A stretch of DNA of 64,000 bases from Pachypanchax playfairii (lineage: Eukaryota; Chordata; Actinopteri; Cyprinodontiformes; Aplocheilidae), in NCBI GenBank assembly GCA_006937955.1, contig SSNP01000001.1, positions 4,222,823 to 4,286,822 of the forward strand, given 5' to 3'. Positions 48,144 to 59,100 of this stretch are shown in pieces. Position 1 is the stretch's first letter. Each line of letters opens with the position of its first letter. The translations under genes and the position numbers were made by a program. The notes under the pieces were generated by a model that worked only from the letters and a program-made list of their open reading frames with translations, was not told the DNA's origin and did no database searches.

Positions 48144-49100
48144 CCACCACCCACCCGGTCCCCGTGCCTTGAAGCGCTGAATTTTAGGAGTGTGTGTGAA
48201 TGCGTGTGGGTGTTTGTGTGTGCACCCTCATACTGGATTTCTTTTTTAATTCTTCTTTGAGACATATTTATTGTTATTTATATATCTTATGTTGAAGACT
48301 GTGTCAAACATGACACGAGACGGTGAAAATAACATCCTGTGTCACAACAAAAAGGAGCTTCGCCATGGAAACGGCTGTGACTCATCCAGGACTTTTATTT
48401 GTGTTTTATTTTCTCTATAAACAGGATGTTAATGTTCAGGACAGGGGTGTGAGCTGCAGCTAGAGCTAATAGTCTGTATTAAAAAGAAAGTTGAGATTTA
48501 ATTTCATGTTTTTTTCTTTCTGTAAAACTGATTTGTTCTGTTTTTGGATTTATTTATTATACATCCTTTAATGACTTCCAATTCAGTCAAATTAAACTGT
48601 TTCTATCAGCTCAGATTTTAAACATAAATCTCTCACAAACTCTCGTTCTGCACAAACACCTCCTACACCCGTCAGAGCACTCCTACTTTTTATTTTTACT
48701 GCTTGCAGTAAACCTGTTTCCCATTTAACAGGCAGAAACAATGAGACTGATGCAAGCCACCGCCTGGGATCGACTACACTGATGTGTGTGAATGTGTTTT
48801 TATGTGTGAGAGAAGGAGTTAAAGAGAAGGAAAGAAAGAAAGAGAGAAAAGGGTCCAACTCAGCCATTTTGTAACAGGTGACTTATCAGTTGCCATCATT
48901 CCTCTTCCTCGTGCATGTTTGTCTTTGTGCACTCTCCAGATGGCAACTTTAGCCGCCGCAGTCTCTCTGACTGGCTCATGAACATTTGTAAAGATATATA
49001 TAAATATTTAAATAACTTTTCTTGTAGGCTTTCAACTATATAAATGTTAAATCTCTTCTAAAATGCTGGTGTTCAATAAAGACGGTTGTGTTCTACAGTT
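48144..49100 (+). terminator. tfap2d: tfap2d 3' UTR and polyadenylation signal
   Basis: About 950 bp of AT-rich sequence after the stop, containing AU-rich words such as ATTTATTTATTA at 48548. It ends near a canonical AATAAA at 49075-49080, followed by a GT-rich GGTTGTGTTCT stretch typical of a cleavage site. The exact end is inferred. Confidence 0.65.
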
Positions 49101-50233
49101 TTCACTCTGACTTCATGATGTGCTGCATACAAATATGCAAGCTGGGTGTATAAACATGCAAACATGAGGAAGCAACAGCGTGAGCAAAGACAAAAAACAC
49201 ACAACAGATCAAAGCCGGAGAAGGTGAATTATCCATAAGAGTTCACAGTGTCAAAATTATAAAAAGCCAGAGTTCGTCTCTAATGTTGGGGGAGAGAGTT
49301 CTACCTACAGAAAAGTTCAAACCAGCCTTTGTTTCCACGAGATTCTGTGTTTTCTTTTAGTTTGAGCGACTTCTGTCAGGTTCCCTGTTTATTTATATTT
49401 TTTAAAAATCTAATGATAAAACAGAAGGAAGAGCAGCTGCCTGCCGGCGTCTCCATCCGGGCTCCGCAGGTTCTGTTTACTCTTTAATATTCCGAGTCAT
49501 TTGAAAGGAGGTCACGTTCGCTGCAAAACAGAAAAAAACACAAATCAGACAGGATGCATTTACAGTGATGTCTGCACTGATCTGTCACCCTGGATCAGTG
49601 CACGTGGAGCCTCAGGTGAAGAAGTAATAATGGTAAAGAGGCATGCAAAGGAAGGAAGTGACACTGGTGCAGGATACCAGTAAGTTCCCAGTCTCTCTGG
49701 TGTTGTTTGGTCTGCTGACAGATCCTACAAATACACACATGCAGCAAGTGTTTCCCCTCAAGTGAAGACTTTTAAAAGCAATCCATTAAACTGCGTACGA
49801 TGTTCCCATCCATACGTTGTACATTTCAGACTTGGAATTAACAGAATTAAAATCCATGTTTCTTCTGATGTGCCTTGAGCAGAACAAGATGTTTAAGCAC
49901 ATTTTTAACAAGGTTAGGAAACAAAAAAAATGAAAGGCCAAATTTCTGAAACCCTAAAAAATGAGTAGAACAGAGGAAGAAAATGAAGCAAAATAAAAAC
50001 TGGTGTTCCGTTTCTTTAAAACTGGAACATTTACACTAAGTTTGGCCCTTGTCTTGTTTTAATAACGTTATAACATCTTGGTTTTTATATTTAAAAACAC
50101 AGTGCTGTGTCAGCTCATAGATAAATAATAATAATATATATTTTTTTATAAACTCTACGTGTCAAAATCGATCTTTTAAAAAGGAAACATGCTGCTTTTC
50201 TGTGTTTTTATAATGAATAATTGATAAAACGGG

Positions 50234-50439
50234 ACAAATAAAAGTACTGGTAAAATTTCGTGTCAGTAAATGAGAATAAAATGTTGTAAGTAATATATTT
50301 CAAATTGATTAAATACTTCCTGACAGGTGACATTTTTTCCAGGATGTTTCTGCGCTCACTCGAATGACGGGGAAGAGCAGCTTTCATTGCCAGACTTTAA
50401 TCACAAATTATCTCTTCAGCTGAAAAAGAAACTGTCTTT
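50234..50439. repeat. 206-bp duplicated segment, copy 1
   Basis: Matches 50442-50647 (offset 208) with a few substitutions ('aaatacttcctgac' versus 'aaatattttctgac'; 'cgaatgacgg' versus 'cgaaagacgg'). It ends at the N at 50440. Confidence 0.9.
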
Positions 50440-50440
50440 N
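50440..50440. other. 1-N assembly gap
   Basis: Single N between two near-identical segments. Confidence 0.97.
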
Positions 50441-50441
50441 A

Positions 50442-50647
50442 ACAAATAAAAGTACTGGTAAAATTTCGTGTCAGTAAATGAGAATAAAATGTTGTAAGTA
50501 ATATATTTCAAATTGATTAAATATTTTCTGACAGGTGACATTTTTTCCAGGATGTTTCTGCGCTCACTCGAAAGACGGGGAAGAGCAGCTTTCATTGCCA
50601 GACTTTAATCACAAATTATCTCTTCAGCTGAAAAAGAAACTGTCTTT
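50442..50647. repeat. 206-bp duplicated segment, copy 2
   Basis: Second copy, continuous with downstream sequence. The small differences fit allelic variation. Confidence 0.9.
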
Positions 50648-53251
50648 AATTTTGACGCTCAAACACATCTGTCCTCTGCATCTGTTAGGACTTGATAACT
50701 GTTGGGTTGGAGACAGACTTTTAAAAATATATCAGGTTTGTTTTTGGTTTCAGTGTTAAATTTGAATACAAGTGAATTTGTAGTTTAGAAGCTGCAGAGA
50801 TCCAAACTGTTTTGGTTCTGCAGAATATTTTGGGAAGGGAGGAAATTCAGTCATGTGAGCAGCAGGTTTTGAAGAATGATTGTGACTGTGTTGCATTGAT
50901 TCAATGCAGTTCTTTAAATCAAGTCTTCAGCTCACAGGAAGCTCCAACGAACAAACAGCTAATAATAATAATAATACAACTTGCTTGTGTTGTAACACGT
51001 GATGATGTTCTCAAACGTTAAGCTCAAAAAATAAACAGATGATCAGAATTAGTCCCATAACGTGATGATGCAACTAGGAAATATTAACTCACACCTGATT
51101 ATCATGTTACACAGCATCAGCACATATTTTCTCTTTTATTATTTTCAGTTTCAACAATCTGCTATTTTTTATCTTTATAAAGGAGATTTGTAAAGGAGAC
51201 TTTTACATTTCAGTGTCATCTTGCTGAACACATACTAAAAATATACATCTCCAGCCCTGAAATACTGGACGTTTATACAGAGATGAGTTAAATAGTTGGA
51301 GGTCTCAGTGGGACTATAACTCCTGCTAACTGAGCCCCATAGTCACGAACACCAAATCTGCTAACTTCTAAGCCCCATCTCTCCCAGTCTTTCTCCTCTG
51401 AAGCTAATAACCCCCCCCCCTACTCTCCCCGCTTCCGCCCATCTTCTCTACTAAAACCTCTTCCTCCTTCGTCCTGATCCCATTCAGTCCCAGGAACATT
51501 CAAGGGCCTTTTCTCTTCTGCTGCCATCCTGTCTGTCCTTGTCACATCCTGCCAGCTCATATCCACACTTCAAGAGCTATTTCAATTGATTTAAACCTGT
51601 GAGATCCCAAAAGGAGGACAGGACAACCTGTTCTCCAATAACTGATGCTGCTCATTCGGTTTATTTCAGCTCAGAAGGGAAATAGACAAGGACATTAATA
51701 TTTGCATAAATTTAAATCTTTACTGATCCTTTATAAATTGTTTAATATAAAAGTATTGGCTGAAAACAACCAAAAATCACAAAAATTTCATTTTAAATAG
51801 TTATTAATATTATAAAAACACAGAATTTGTTTGATTTGTTGGTAAAACCAAATCAAATATCATGCTTTCTACAGATTTATTCCTTTTTTCATGAAAAAAT
51901 CTAAAGAAATCTTAGAGGAGGAGATGTTAACTCCCTCTGAGTCTTCACTTCCACTCGGAAAGGATTTATCAAATCAGTGACAGTTTATAAAATCCAAACT
52001 GAGCTCATCCAAGCCATTTGCGGTATTTTAGCGCCACCCAGTGGTCAAATATTCCACCGTCGCTTAATATTTCAATTCTGTGAAACCAATATTTCCAGCC
52101 AGATCATTTAATGAAGCTTTTTTTTTTTTTATCTTGAATCAAATCTTCAAAGTGTTCTCTCTCTGTTTCTGTCAGTACTAAACAACAAGATTATTTTGGC
52201 ACTAATTTTCTGTTTTCCTTTGAGCTTTTTCTGTGCTTCTTTCACCCAAACAACATTGGCCCTAACTCTAACACAGTTTGGAGATCAGATTTGTATAATG
52301 ATGTAACTACATGCAGAAAGTTCATCAGATTTTAGCACAAAATGTGATTTAGAGGTTAGAAATTGATAATCTTCACAAAGCAAATCTTTAAAAGGATGAA
52401 AGGAAATAAAAACTGTGACTCATTAGTGGATATAACATGAGCATATCATTATTAATCTTAGCATGAAGTGTGTGTGTGTGTAACGTATGCTAATACATCG
52501 TGTGTCAAAGCCCTGCAGGACAAGTAGCACAACTATGCCTCCAGACTTCCAGACTGTCAGGACATCTGCTACTGCTAACAGTCATATGTCCTACCACGTG
52601 TGTTTGTGTTCATAGACTGTGTGTGTTTGTGTGTCCAAGAGAAAGAAAGGAGGATATTTGGCAGTGAGTATAAAACATAGGAACAGCCGTGCTCCTTAAA
52701 CATTCATGTCCTGCATCCTAAGTGTCAGTTATTTTTATCTTTTTATTTATTTTTAGTGTTAAATTTCAAAGGGAATATAAAAACAACTGACATAACTCAG
52801 CAGCATGCTGGCACATGAGCTTCACAGACGGCTGATGGATCTGTGGATTAGCTCCACAATTAAAAATGACAAAAATACGTTTTCAAGAAATAAAATCTGG
52901 TTTTAAACCAATAATGGAATTTAAGTAAGCGGAAGAATTATTCTGATAAATGTCACATGTTTAAATATTTAAAGCTGATGACAGCCAGATCAGCTCAAAG
53001 AGAACAATCCCCCTTTTTACTTAAAAATTATTTAAAAAAAACTGTAACAAAACTCGTTTTTAATACTAAACAAAAACCTTCTGAGAACAAAAACACAGAT
53101 TTATTTTAATGGGTTGCACATGTTGCCTTCAGACACTAGAGGGAGCCATTTACACACTGTAGAATTATCCTGACAGCACTGCAGCAGGTGGTTCATTGTG
53201 GTTCATCAGTTCTCAGTTCTAGTACAACCTTTGTATTTAAAGCCCCTAAAA

Positions 53252-53685
53252 CAGGGGTGGCTAACTCTGGGCCTCCAGGGCCACTATCCTGCATGTTTTA
53301 GATGTTTACCTGCTTCAACACACCTGATTCAAATCTGCAACATCTCAGCAAATCCTGCAGAAGCTTGTTAACGACCCATTCATCTGCATCAGGTGTGTTG
53401 AAGCAGAGGACCATCTAAAACAGGGGTGCCCAAAGTCAGGCCTCGAGGGCCACTATCCTGCATGTTTTAGATGTTTCCCTGCTTCAGCACACCTGATTCA
53501 AATGAACAAGTCGTTAACAGGCTTCTGCAGAACTTATTGAAATGCAGAGGATTTGAATCAGGTGTGTTGAAACAGGGAAACATCTAAAACATGCAGGATA
53601 GTGGCCCTCGAGGCCTGGAGTTGGACACCACTGATCTAAAACATGCTGGATATTAGCCCTTGAGGCCTGGATTTTGCCACCCCTG
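53252..53685. mobile_element. hAT-type MITE, outer element of a nested pair
   Basis: Starts CAGGGGTGGCTAACTCTGGG and ends GCCACCCCTG. An exact 8-bp target-site duplication CCCTAAAA flanks it (53244-53251 and 53686-53693). CAGGGGTG ends with 8-bp duplications identify the hAT superfamily. It is interrupted by a related element at 53421-53633. No coding capacity. Confidence 0.9.
53421..53633. mobile_element. hAT-type MITE nested inside a relative
   Basis: 213 bp from CAGGGGTGCCCAAAGTCAGG to GTTGGACACCACTG, flanked by an exact 8-bp duplication ATCTAAAA (53413-53420 and 53634-53641). The left half is nearly an inverted repeat of the right half (CTATCCTGCATGTTTTAGAT and its complement), so the copy can fold on itself. 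Intact duplications suggest fairly recent insertion. Confidence 0.92.
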
Positions 53686-53693
53686 CCCTAAAA

Positions 53694-54400
53694 CTAACCA
53701 GCTGGTTTCATGTTCCATCTAAGATCTGCTCTGTCAGTGAACTGTACTTTTTTAAAGTATTTGTTTTGTTACATGAACAAAAAGTTAAAGTGTTTATTTG
53801 GAGTTTGTTTTTAAAATTATCCAGTTTATGTGGACTCATAAAAACACAATCAAATGTTCAGATGGATGTAAATTAAGTTAAAAACCAGAGAGTTGTCAAA
53901 ATAGTTTCTGAGAATAATGTGATTAATGGTCAGAGTGAACAGGTACATGAAATAATTGTATTATATTCAAGCTGCTCAGATATTATGGCCCTATATATGA
54001 TTTTAAATACTGACAATAAAATGTAATAATATATAGTGCTGTGATTTTCATTTTGACGTTCGACGAGATGTTAATGAGTCTAAATGTAAATTGACTTCGA
54101 CAAGTTATTATAACAACATTTACAGAGATGATTGTTTTACCTAATGATCACTGAAAAGCTTGAAACTATTTAAAGTAATAACAAGTAAACATTTACTGAA
54201 AAACAACTAACAAAAATTAGACTTTTGCTTTTAAATTGTGGTTTTACAACTAGTAAAACTGGAGTAGAAATAAATGGTGGTGTCCCCAGAAAAAAAAATT
54301 AAAGTAATCTGACTGTAAGGACATGAAAGGTGTGTGTTGTTATCTACAGGTACGTTCAGGCTTTTCATCAGCCGTCTTAAAGGGAACAAACAGGCAGGTG
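53694..54400. other. Intergenic AT-rich DNA
   Basis: Nothing recognisable. It may include the eroded left end of the Tc1-like element that follows. Confidence 0.35.
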
Positions 54401-55245
54401 CATGGTGTTGTTGTTGTGCACCACACTGAACATGAACCAGAGAAAGCAAAGACTGGAGCTGCTCAGAGAGAAGATTATGTGTGTTAAAGGTAAAGGCCAC
54501 CAAACCATGTCCAAACAGCTTCATGTTGATATTATCAAAAAGAACATGAGGTTCATGAGTGCAAAAGGTTTCATGGGGCTGAAGTCGACTTCCCAGGATG
54601 TGGACACAAGAGGACATACAACCCCAGGTTGAGCAGATAGAGAGGATGGTTTTAAAAAAAGAGCCAAAGTACATCACATGACTGGTCACATTCTGAACCA
54701 AGAAACAGAAAAATAAAGTGAACTGGAATCAACCACAATGCAGGTTGACACGCCCCAGAGCTTCAGGAAGAACATCCTGCTGACAACATAGAAGCTTTTG
54801 ACCTCGTTAACAGAAAGATAAATAAAAAGAAAAGAAGACCACGCCCACTTTGAAACATGGAGAGGGCTCGGTTTGGTTGTGGCGCTGCTGTGCAAAATCT
54901 CAAGACCATCAAGATATTCTGGAGAGAAAACAGCTGCCCATGCAGTGAACATATGGATCAGTTTGCAGATTGTGGGTCTTCCAACAAAACCAAAACAAAC
55001 AGCTGAAAACACCCAAAAATGTCTCAGAACAAAAAACTGTCCCACTCTGAAGTGGTTCTGTGAGCCCTGATCTACTAGGAGCAGAAAGATGCAGTCTGGA
55101 GAAGGAACCCAGACCTAAGACAACTCAACTAGTTCACTGAGGAGTGAAATAATATACCTGTGGACAGGTGTAGAGGTCTGACTGAGAGTTGCAGAAATCA
55201 CAGTGATTGTCTCTAAAGGTAGGTCCCATCTGTTTGGCCCATGCT
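54400..55245 (+). pseudogene. Tc1/mariner transposase pseudogene
   Basis: A decayed copy of a Tc1-like transposon reading on the plus strand. The N-terminal helix-turn-helix region survives at 54420-54630 (LREKIMCVKGKGHQTMSKQL, equivalent to the family's '...K.ISK.L.V' motif). The C-terminal portion survives at 54880-55240: DNA counterparts of 'ggtcttccaacaggacaatg', 'acacccaagaatggctcag', 'ctgaagtggccttctatgag' and 'gacaggtgtagaagtctcat' are recognisable. Stops, frameshifts and deletions separate the blocks, and the catalytic DDE region is not intact. Terminal inverted repeats are eroded. Clearly inactive. Confidence 0.8.
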
Positions 55246-55840
55246 AGTTTTTTTTTGTTTCATTTTTAGTTCTAATATGTTGACTATCAATTAAAAAATA
55301 TGTTCAATTTTACTTTGACTTTCAGTAAGTTTGAATTTATTATGACATTGATCAGTTTTAAGTTATTTCATTGACCATCAGACCATTTTATTTCTTTATC
55401 AAAACATCCAATTAATCCACATCTGTTTGCACTTAGTCACATTTCCTTTTTCTGAATTAATTCAAAATAAAACTCATCTAACAAAGAACATATGATCCAC
55501 TTAAATTATTTTGCCAATGGTCCCCAGATTCTGTTCTGGTCTGTTAAACACCTGCAACAGAACTGAACGACCATCCTGCAACAAACCAGCCAAACATTTA
55601 GATAATATTGAGAGAGTAAAACATGAGAATGACAATATCAATTAAAGTTTTAATTTAATGCCTTTGCCACGAGGCGCCTGTGTTCTGCAGGGACAGTAGT
55701 TTTTATTACCGATGAAAATATTGTAAAAAATACATGAGTGTCCAAGTTTATTGCTGGATTTTGCATTTTTTTCGGTCATGATTTAGTCCATTTGTTCATC
55801 GTGTAGCCAGCAAACAAATGTGTTTTATTAACCTTTTTTT
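55246..55840. other. Intergenic AT-rich DNA before tfap2b
   Basis: No gene or recognisable repeat. Confidence 0.4.
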
Positions 55841-55848
55841 CTTTGCAG

Positions 55849-56112
55849 CCCCATCGCAGAGGTCCGTGATAAATAAAACATGCATCTTCTGTTCTCACCA
55901 TACATGAAGCAGCCTGCTGCTGTCAACCCGCCCTGCAGCTCCTTCTCACAGTGGTGGAGACCTTCCAGGGGTTCCCCATTCACAAAGCCTGTCTGGCTGA
56001 AATCACAGAGGGCGGAGGGAGAGAAGAGGGAGGAGGGAGGAGAGAGAAAGAGAGTTGAGGCATCTCTTCCTCACTTGGCTGCATTCGGTTTACCGGCACC
56101 GGAGAAGCGACC
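55849..56112 (+). promoter_or_regulatory. tfap2b: tfap2b 5' leader region with overlapping uORF
   Basis: Purine-rich GA repeats lead to the MLWKL start codon. A strong acceptor-like site (CTTTTTTTCTTTGCAG, ending 55848) could mark the start of a spliced leader exon. An upstream frame from 55880 to 56128 (82 codons, MHLLFSPYMKQPAAV...) overlaps the tfap2b ATG in another frame and would compete for initiation if transcribed. Confidence 0.35.
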
Positions 56113-56160
56113 ATGCTGTGGAAACTAGTTGAGAATGTCAAGTATGAAGATATTTATGAG
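56113..56160 (+). CDS. tfap2b: tfap2b coding exon 1a (MLWKL form)
   Basis: 48 nt encoding MLWKLVENVKYEDIYE, donor GTAACG, phase 0. The extended mammalian start (MHSPPRDQAAI before MLWKL) is not seen in frame upstream. Confidence 0.93.
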
Positions 56161-59100
56161 GTAACGTTGCCATCCAGCTGTTTGTGACTTTTACGGACTC
56201 ATTCAATATGTTTCGGGAGGATAATAGCGAGAGTTTGTTGAGTGAAATGTTTTCTACGAGGCTTTAGGCCCGCGTGGGGGTTTAAAGCTGTTTTTAAAGC
56301 TGTATTTAATTTCGCTCACTTGCTTCTAAATGTTTAAATCCCTCTTGTTGTTTTCTGTTTGTAGTAAATATGTAGTTCTGTTTGGATAAACTGGCAAATC
56401 GAAGTCATCTGGGTGTTTTTAAGTTGTAAAGTGTTTTGAGTAAACATGTTTTAAAGCAATTAAATAATTTTATTATGGTGCAGTATCTAAACGTCCAAAA
56501 AAGGCAAAAGAAAAAGACTGACGGTCGGGTTTACCGGATACGCGGTGTTGCAGAGTTCAAAATCAGTCGGATTAAAGGTGAGAATGAGTGATGGAGAGGC
56601 AGAAATGTGCAGCACGCGCGGGGGTTTGCGCTAAATGGACTCGAGCACAAAGCGCACGAAGAAAAGGGGGCAGCGCGCGAGGCCCGTCTCTCCCGCAGCA
56701 CATGGCCTTTCTCCCACGGTGTGAAGGAGGGGACGACGGGATGTTCTTAAACAAACCGAACTGCTCTCAAGTTCGATTTAAACCCGTGGCAGTATTCACA
56801 CGAGCTCCGCACGCGCCGTGTAAGGTCTCGAGTGCAAGTCAGCTTTCAGTTGTTGGTTATTGTAGTTGTTGATTGATGCTTAGTGAGAAAAATCAGACAA
56901 GTGGAATGAAAATGACTTTATAAAACAGAATTTCGTGAGGGCGCGTGCTGTTTCGGTGTTTATACTGACAACATTTCACCGAAATCTGTTTGAACTCAAA
57001 TGATATTAAAATGTGACGCCTTAGTGGGTCAGATCTTGCCTTTAAAAGCCCCAAAGCGCGTGACAATGACGGGAAATTCCTCATGGACTCGCTCACTTTC
57101 TCCTGCGAAAGCGACTCTCTTTCTATCTCCTGCTGTTCGCGCGTCTTTTCGGCTCTCCACGGAATTTAAACGTCACTCACGGTTGCGCGAAAGCCTGCAC
57201 GCTCCATGTGTCGCCAGTCCCCTGCCTGGCGCATATTAATATTCCTGTAAGTCTCAGTCATGAATAGCAATTACACCGTACACCGGGGGTAGAGGCGGGC
57301 GCTCGGTGCTCACTCTCAGAGCGGCGGCAGCTCCGGGCGCAGGAAGGTTCTGTGTTGAGTTCTAGATCAGTCCTGCCTCAAGATACAAAGGTTCTGCTTT
57401 GACCTGGAATGAGTTTGTCGGTCTCGACTGAACACGTTCTGTTCCGTGCTGTTATTTCACCGTGAACCCGCTCAGGAAACCGGCAGAGTTTCCAGATGTT
57501 AGTCCATTCCTACTCCACTGGGGTGAGTCCTCCTTTCTGTGTGCTTCATTCGCTTAACGGTGACTGTGGATTTTGCAGGGAGAATTTAGTGGCGAGACAC
57601 TTTAAATTATGTTGTAATTGTTGTCTTTCAGGCTTTTGCGTGTTTTTATCCGGAAGTTTCCGTCTCTTTATCACCAGGGGCAATATAATAAAAACATCTG
57701 GATCCTTGGCCCTCTTTGTGATTTCCTTTGCTTAGAATATGTTTTTCATTATTTTTGTTCTTTCTGCATCCTGTCAAAGGATCGACATGACGGCGTGTCG
57801 AGCCACAGCTCGCGCCTGTCCCAGCTGGGATCAGTTTCCCACGCAGGACCCTACTCCAGCGCGCCGCCGCTGTCTCATGCACCTTCCTCGGATTTCCAGC
57901 CGCCCTACTTTCCTCCGCCGTACCAGCCGCTCGCTCACTACCAGAGTCAGGACCCGTACTCCCACGTAAGCGACCCGTACTCCCTGAATTCCTTGCACCA
58001 GAGCCAGCAGGGCGCATGGGGTGCGCGCCAGCGGCAGGACGTCACCGGGGACCGAATGGAGAGCTCGGCTCTGTTGGCGCAGCCTCGGGCTTCGCTGCCT
58101 CAGCTGTCGGGACTGGACCCACGGCGGGACTACGGTGGCGTGAGGCGGCCTGATGTGCTGCTGCACTCAGCTCACCCGGGACTGGATCCCGGTATGGGAG
58201 ACGGACTTCTGCACGGGCTACACGGTATGGAGGATGTTCAGGTAAGGGAAAGGTAATTGTTAAGATTTACAGTGACCGATAAACATTTTCATAGCTCAAG
58301 TATATTTTGGGTATACTGAGATCAAACTTATCTTATTTTTTATTAGTACATTAAAAAACATTTTTGTCAGAAATAACTCAAACCCAGTATTTTATAGAAA
58401 CGAGAGACAGAAATAATTCACCAAAATCGAGAGTTTTCTTCACTAGACCCGCATGTTTTACGCACCGTGAAGGGTCAAGGTGAATGAACTGAGCAGATCC
58501 CTCAGGGCTGGACTCCCACAGCTGAGCGCGGCTTCTGTCTGCAGGAGGAACATTTTAAATAAAATATCGGTTCACAAGGTCAACACATCTCAAATAAAAT
58601 CAGACTAAATTCATCTGGCAAATGTATTCAAAGGAAACTTTAGCTATATTATCAGGATGAGGAAATGTTTTATTACAAATGACAAAGTTTATTTTATTTT
58701 GTTTTGTTAATTTATTTATGCCATTTTATTTTACAATATTATTTTATTTACTTTATTACATTTTGTTATTTTATTTTATTTACAAAGTCAGCATACCCTG
58801 GTAGTGAAATGGGTTTTATGCTCAGCTGTGGAGGATTTCATTTGTCTACTTGCCCCGCAGGGTAAAAACCATCACGAGCTGTTTGTCATTTAACCTCCAC
58901 AATAGATTCTCATCTCTGCCTTTCGTGGAGGTGTGATACAGATTTATTAACCTCACACAAATTCGTTTTCTTTCGTTACTTAATTATTTCTATCTCATAG
59001 AGACTTGAAGCATTCGTGATAACACCCATTTGTTTGACTTTTTATTGGATTTTGGTTTTGGCTGCAGGATGAATTTCATTTTTAAATCAAGCTTTAAACA

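Larger units (their letters stand above)
49101..53251. other. tfap2d-tfap2b intergenic region
   Basis: No gene seen. Mostly AT-rich, with a C run at 51411-51420, a duplicated 206-bp segment around the N at 50440, and small repeat-like words ('gcgccacccagtgg' near 52031, 'cactagagggagcc' near 53134). Short open frames such as 50535-50759 lie in the duplicated DNA and lack family features. Confidence 0.4.

Noticed and set aside
54231..54701. 156-codon minus-strand frame
   Set aside because: Largely antisense to the Tc1-like relic; no similarity of its own.
57618..57779. Upstream extension of tfap2b exon 2 from an in-frame ATG at 57618
   Set aside because: This part has intronic composition with a usable acceptor just before DRHDG. 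Family comparison places the exon start at 57780.
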